From contig JAMLHB010000001.1 of assembly GCA_023957375.1 (NCBI GenBank), positions 834,245 to 898,244 on the forward strand: 64,000 bases of DNA. The letters are read 5' to 3'. Origin of the DNA: Flavobacteriales bacterium (GTDB lineage Bacteria; Bacteroidota; Bacteroidia; Flavobacteriales_F; PHOS-HE28). The notes under the pieces are model-generated. The model searched no databases. It was not told where the DNA came from and saw nothing but the letters and a program-made list of their open reading frames with translations. A program made the translations under genes and the position numbers. Position 1 is the first letter of the stretch; every line of letters begins with the position of its first letter. Below are positions 60,371 through 64,000 of the stretch, piece after piece.

Positions 60371-61161
60371 CACGACACGGCTTTGGAGCGTTGGGCGATG
60401 CGCACCAGTTCGGTGAAGCTTGCGGCCGACAATGCAGCCCCGCCGATGAGCCCCCCGTTGATGTCCGGACACCCGAACAAGCTTGCAGCATTGTCCGGCT
60501 TGCACGAACCGCCGTACAGGATCGGCACATCAAGGGCTGCTTTACCGGCCAACCCTGCAAGTTCCTTCCTGATGAAGCCATGCATTTCCTGCGCCTGTTC
60601 CGGGCTGGCATTCACGCCGGTGCCAATGGCCCACACTGGTTCGTAGGCCACCACCACGCGGGAGAGGTCCTGCGCTGGAAGTCCGCCCAGTGCAGTGTTC
60701 AACTGCCTGGACACCACGTCGCGGTGGCGCCCTTGTTCCCTTTCGTCCCGTCGTTCGCCGCAACAATAGATCGGCATCAGTCCGTGCTTCAACAGCTGCA
60801 CAACTTTGCGGCCCACCACCTCATCCGTTTCACCATAGTACTGCCGCCGTTCGCTGTGGCCCACGATACACGCGCCCACCCCCAATGACTTGAGCATCGG
60901 TACGCTCACCTCGCCGGTAAATGCACCTTGTTCCTCCTCATGGCAATTCTGTGCGGCAACGAGGATGCCGGGTGCCTTTCCACCATGATCCACTGTTCGC
61001 GCCCGGTCCACCGCCGCCTTCAGGAACGGGAAAGGGGGAGCTACGATCACCAGCACGTCACCCGCGCCTGCGGCCGTTCCCGCCGCAACATCATTGATCA
61101 GTGCATCGGCCGAGCCGGCATCGGTGTGCATCTTCCAGTTGCCGGCAACAATGGTTTTCAT
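60370..61161 (-). CDS. tpiA: Triosephosphate isomerase
   Basis: A 263-residue glycolytic enzyme converting dihydroxyacetone phosphate and glyceraldehyde-3-phosphate. Catalytic K10 (GNWKMH), H102 (VGHSERRQYYGET) and E174 (VAYEPVWAIGTG); phosphate loop GGSCKPDN and GGLIGGAAL. First gene of a five-gene run coupled by overlapping codons. 107 bp separate it from the DoxX gene upstream. Confidence 0.97.
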   Translation of the reverse strand: MKTIVAGNWKMHTDAGSADALINDVAAGTAAGAGDVLVIVAPPFPFLKAAVDRARTVDHGGKAPGILVAAQNCHEEEQGAFTGEVSVPMLKSLGVGACIVGHSERRQYYGETDEVVGRKVVQLLKHGLMPIYCCGERRDEREQGRHRDVVSRQLNTALGGLPAQDLSRVVVAYEPVWAIGTGVNASPEQAQEMHGFIRKELAGLAGKAALDVPILYGGSCKPDNAASLFGCPDINGGLIGGAALSAASFTELVRIAQRSKAVS

Positions 61162-61268
61162 CTTGTCCTCCTGGTTTTCCCGTTCAGGTCGTCAAATATC
61201 CGTTCCTCCCTTGCGCAGCGGTACGGGCGGTTAGAAGCTTGCCAACAACCGCCCCTGAAGAACCTTTC

Positions 61269-62609
61269 CTACTTCAAGGCCTTGGCAGCCTTCCGGAAGG
61301 AGGGCACATCGTTGCAGTGCCACTTTCCGCGCACCGTGCCCTGTTGCAACAGTACGACGCCCGGATTGCTGCGGATCACGGTCTTCAGGGTTACCTCGTC
61401 ACAGGTGAGGTATTCGAACATGTTCTGGTTGGAATGCCGGAACTCTTCGCTTTGATCGTAGCCGCTGCTGGTGAGCCCGTACACCTTCCAACCCGCCTGC
61501 ATCGCCTCCGCAGCCAAGGCGTTGATGGCCGGTTGGCAATCCGTGCGGGTTTGCCCGATCGTCTTGGCCACTACCAACAGCACAGGTTCAGGTTCACTGA
61601 GGACCTCTTCGGTGAGGTCGTCACCATCGGCATTGTACAGAATAAAGTCCTGCACCTGGGAGGCAATGCCCGGTTCCACCACTTCCACACGGGTGCTATT
61701 GGGCACATGCTCGTAATTGGGGTCGTCCCACGGATAGGGTTCGGCCGTGTTGTATTCCTTCACCTCGCCGGTGGTCTTGTTGCGGTAGCCCACATACGTG
61801 CGGTTCACCGGGGGCTTTGCCTCCAACTTCTGTTCACTGATGCTTCTGCCCACGGCATACGGGCGGTAATCACGCAAGGGCAGGTGGGCCAGTCCGTACC
61901 ACATAAAGGCAACTGTGGCCAAGGCCACCCACGCGGCCGTGGCCCACTCTCCCTTGGGGTCTTCCACCAGCCGCTTGATCAGCAGGTAGCCGCCCAGCAC
62001 CACCAAGGTGAACAGCAATGGGAACCACCAGGCGAACACCCAACAGTAGAAAGCCAGCAGCAGCACGGCCAAAGGAAGCAGGACCAGGTCATCGCCCCAT
62101 TTGTTGAACGTGATGCGCTTGCGGAAGAAAAACAATGGCAATACGAACACGAGCAGGATCATGTCCTTGCCGAAGCTCTCCCACGGGGTCATGGGCCTGC
62201 CCAGCGAGCCTTTCATGGCATCGCCGAAGCATCCGCAATCCGTTACGCAGGTGACATCCCGCAGTTCGGTGATGCCGTTCACCGTTACCTCGTATTTGGA
62301 AAAGGGGTCACAAGTGGCGGTGTAGGCGGTGAGCCAGCCGAAGAAGAGCGTCAGCACCAACAGGGACCAAGTGGCCAGCTTCATCCGGCCGCCCACCAGT
62401 ACGGCGAAGCCCAGGACCACCTCGGCCAGGCAGGCCATCATGGCCAAAGCCACGGCATAGGGGGCCAACCAAGGAAGGCCAAGGGCGCTTTCGGCGAAAT
62501 ATTCCTCCAGCTTGTAACTGAAGCCCAAGGGGTCGTTCGCCTTGATCAGGCCACTGATGATGAATGTGGCTCCGACCAGGATACGGCAGATCAGCAGGAA
62601 AATTCGCAT
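61269..62609 (-). CDS. BT_3928/DoxX-family membrane protein
   Basis: A 446-residue protein. The N-terminal 170 residues form four membrane helices with the DoxX signature (FIISGLIKANDPLGFSYKLEEYF and EVVLGFAVLVGG). A CVTDCGCFGDAMKG cysteine motif follows, typical of the BT_3928 group of Bacteroidota. More helices (about 170-265) lead to a soluble C-terminal region (about 300-446) with a thioredoxin-like flavour. The family is linked to redox or respiratory envelope functions, without a settled reaction. The gene stands alone, upstream of tpiA. Confidence 0.87.
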   Translation of the reverse strand: MRIFLLICRILVGATFIISGLIKANDPLGFSYKLEEYFAESALGLPWLAPYAVALAMMACLAEVVLGFAVLVGGRMKLATWSLLVLTLFFGWLTAYTATCDPFSKYEVTVNGITELRDVTCVTDCGCFGDAMKGSLGRPMTPWESFGKDMILLVFVLPLFFFRKRITFNKWGDDLVLLPLAVLLLAFYCWVFAWWFPLLFTLVVLGGYLLIKRLVEDPKGEWATAAWVALATVAFMWYGLAHLPLRDYRPYAVGRSISEQKLEAKPPVNRTYVGYRNKTTGEVKEYNTAEPYPWDDPNYEHVPNSTRVEVVEPGIASQVQDFILYNADGDDLTEEVLSEPEPVLLVVAKTIGQTRTDCQPAINALAAEAMQAGWKVYGLTSSGYDQSEEFRHSNQNMFEYLTCDEVTLKTVIRSNPGVVLLQQGTVRGKWHCNDVPSFRKAAKALK

Positions 62610-62747
62610 GGAGTCAGGTTGCTCTTGTCGTTCTGAATATGGTTTCGGAACCGGTTCGTCCGCGCGAATTTAGCGCTCCATGCCATGCGCCTTCCGCAAC
62701 GCTTGGCAAAGGTTGCAAACATCGAAGGCAGCACGGGCGTTACGGCA

Positions 62748-63317
62748 TCAAAGCCGGTAATGGGCCTGTTTCGCCTGCATCCGCGCTGCAGCGCCGGTCA
62801 GGGTCATTGGGCCGGTGTATCCGGCATAACGGTCCATCACTTCACGCGTGGCAGCCGATATGTTCTGTTCGTACGTCCTGTTCCAGCGGGTAAAACCGGT
62901 GGACGGTTCGAAATGGGCGATGCCCAGCGGCAGGTCGAACCAGGAGAGGTCGATGCCCTTCTCCTTGGCCGGCAAACGGATCTCCACATCCAAGTGGCTT
63001 ACGCTGCGGTCGCCCTGCCACTCCGGTCCATGGGTTTCCAGCGTGAAGCATTTGCCTTGGAAGCCGGGCGCATCCACCCTAACCACATAGTCATGGTTGT
63101 TGTCAAAAAGGACCATGTACCTGCCGAGCATATTGGCCCCCTGTTCACGCCACAGCTTGCCGTCCTTGTAAATGCGAACGCGTGCACCGGCCAACGGCTT
63201 CAGGCCGGACAGGTCGGCAACTTGGCCGTTCAACCGGAGGCGCGAGGCGTACGCCTCACCGCACGTGAACAGCAGTGCGGTGAGCAAGGCGATAAGGACC
63301 GATCGGTTTTTGCGCAT
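62748..63317 (-). CDS. Secreted protein with carboxypeptidase-regulatory-like domain
   Basis: A 189-residue protein with ATG 63317 and signal peptide (RKNRSVLIALLTALLFTCGEAYA). Residues about 30-115 fit a beta-sandwich of the CarboxypepD_reg-like type (LRLNGQVADLSGLKPLAGARVRIYKDG...YVVRVDAPGF). The tail (about 115-189) is helical. Such modules in Bacteroidota usually serve binding at the outer membrane. No partner gene adjacent. Confidence 0.72.
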   Translation of the reverse strand: MRKNRSVLIALLTALLFTCGEAYASRLRLNGQVADLSGLKPLAGARVRIYKDGKLWREQGANMLGRYMVLFDNNHDYVVRVDAPGFQGKCFTLETHGPEWQGDRSVSHLDVEIRLPAKEKGIDLSWFDLPLGIAHFEPSTGFTRWNRTYEQNISAATREVMDRYAGYTGPMTLTGAAARMQAKQAHYRL

Positions 63318-63481
63318 GGATTGATGGGCAACCACCCAAGCGGTAAAATTCCGTTACGGGCGAGCTGCCCCAACAAGGAGGATGGGCCGGTTGCAAACAT
63401 CCATTTGTTGGCATCATTGCGCACCCTGGTTGTCCATTGCAATTTGATGCCGATATTGGCACGGTCTTACTCCACTTGACC

Positions 63482-64000
63482 ATGCTCCGCCACATCACCT
63501 GCATCCTGCTTCTTTCCCCTCTCTTCCTTGTTTCCACCGTGCAGGCACAGGAGGTGAGGGTGGTCACCCGCATCGTGAAGGACACCGTTCCGACGTGGAA
63601 GACATGGAAATCCGAGGAGTTCATCATCAACCACCCGGGATCGTGGGGGGCGCGGGTGCCGTCCGGAACCGATACCGCAGTGGTGTTCCGCCGCCACGAT
63701 AGGCCGGTGGAAATATCGGTGGTCGGCTTCCGGGGTGATGCACCTTCCTTCGAGCAGCGTGTGGCGGCAGGCCTGCACCAAGGGAAGGTGGAGGTCCTGC
63801 GGAACGACGGGCGGATGGAGACCGTTCCGGACCGCGTTGAATATGCGTACGAGGAAGGGGGGATACGCATTCTGGCCATGGAGGAAGTCATGCACGGCGA
63901 AGGCCGCTCCTACATCCTGACCTACCTCGCACCCGCGGACACTTTCGGGGAGAACCTGTACATGGCGGAGGCCATGTTCAATTCCTTCTCACCGGTCGGG
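63482..64000 (+). CDS. Secreted protein, PsbP/DUF1795-like, 3' end missing
   Basis: ATG 63482, open for 173 codons to the window edge. Signal peptide LRHITCILLLSPLFLVSTVQAQ, then KSEEFIINHPGSWGA, VEISVVGF.GDAPSFEQRV and ILTYLAPADTF, a layout like PsbP or DUF1795 domains that begin with a FSI.YP..W motif. This group is common in secreted form among Bacteroidota and has no defined function. Completeness cannot be judged. Confidence 0.65.
   Translation, partial: MLRHITCILLLSPLFLVSTVQAQEVRVVTRIVKDTVPTWKTWKSEEFIINHPGSWGARVPSGTDTAVVFRRHDRPVEISVVGFRGDAPSFEQRVAAGLHQGKVEVLRNDGRMETVPDRVEYAYEEGGIRILAMEEVMHGEGRSYILTYLAPADTFGENLYMAEAMFNSFSPVG

Overview
The window looks like chromosomal DNA of a high-GC Bacteroidota, most likely a Flavobacteriales-type organism. 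The evidence is several secreted proteins with the C-terminal sorting domain of the type IX secretion system (T9SS), a giant adhesin with SprB and HYR-type modules, Bacteroidota-specific families (BT_3928/DoxX, TPR plus PD40 propeller envelope proteins, SiaC/DUF1987), and promoter-like TTG-N20/21-TAnnTTTG motifs. Most of the window is chromosomal housekeeping and envelope biology. I see no phage, insertion sequence, CRISPR array or plasmid functions.

Layout. 1-4571 (minus): a ClC chloride channel cut by the left edge, then two tandem paralogous T9SS-secreted proteins. 4572-6340: a composite repeat element, a DUF58 gene, tRNA-Asp and its terminator. 6351-12796 (plus): a small lipoprotein, then a tight cluster of MORN/YwqK protein, mnmA, lipoprotein, S8 protease, aat and DUF2141. 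12803-16278 (minus): a Kdo-like (3-deoxy-ulosonate) cassette of FAH hydrolase, KdsA-like synthase, a transaldolase fused to KdsD-type CBS domains, and a KdsC-like phosphatase. 16400-27648 (minus): DnaQ-like exonuclease, TPR/PD40/OmpA protein, E2 acyltransferase, glycosyltransferase fusion, recR, MBL hydrolase, TPR lipoprotein, recA, bcp. 27933-39302 (plus): a 3789-residue T9SS adhesin with 29 near-identical Ig-like repeats. 39392-46977: rarA, several envelope or unknown proteins, TPR protein, SiaC. 47128-64000: tRNA-Arg, then a long minus-strand run (DoxX, tpiA, prmA, a 1482-residue secreted protein, plsY, a 1975-residue TPR/propeller/coiled-coil/SPOR protein, clpS, M48 lipoprotein), and a plus-strand secreted protein cut by the right edge.

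How the genes fit together. Much of the window serves the cell envelope: lipid synthesis (plsY), outer membrane and periplasmic scaffolds (PD40/OmpA and SPOR proteins), T9SS cargo, and a probable acidic sugar. The rest is information processing (recA, recR, rarA, mnmA, prmA) and proteolysis (aat and clpS, both parts of the bacterial N-degron pathway, at distant sites). The strongest candidate for an undescribed system is the 12.8-16.3 kb cassette. There the sugar-phosphate isomerase expected beside KdsA and KdsC is replaced by a transaldolase/fructose-6-phosphate-aldolase-like domain that carries the isomerase's regulatory CBS tail. Intergenic regions carry two families of short tandem repeats arranged as paired complementary arms, which also deserve attention.
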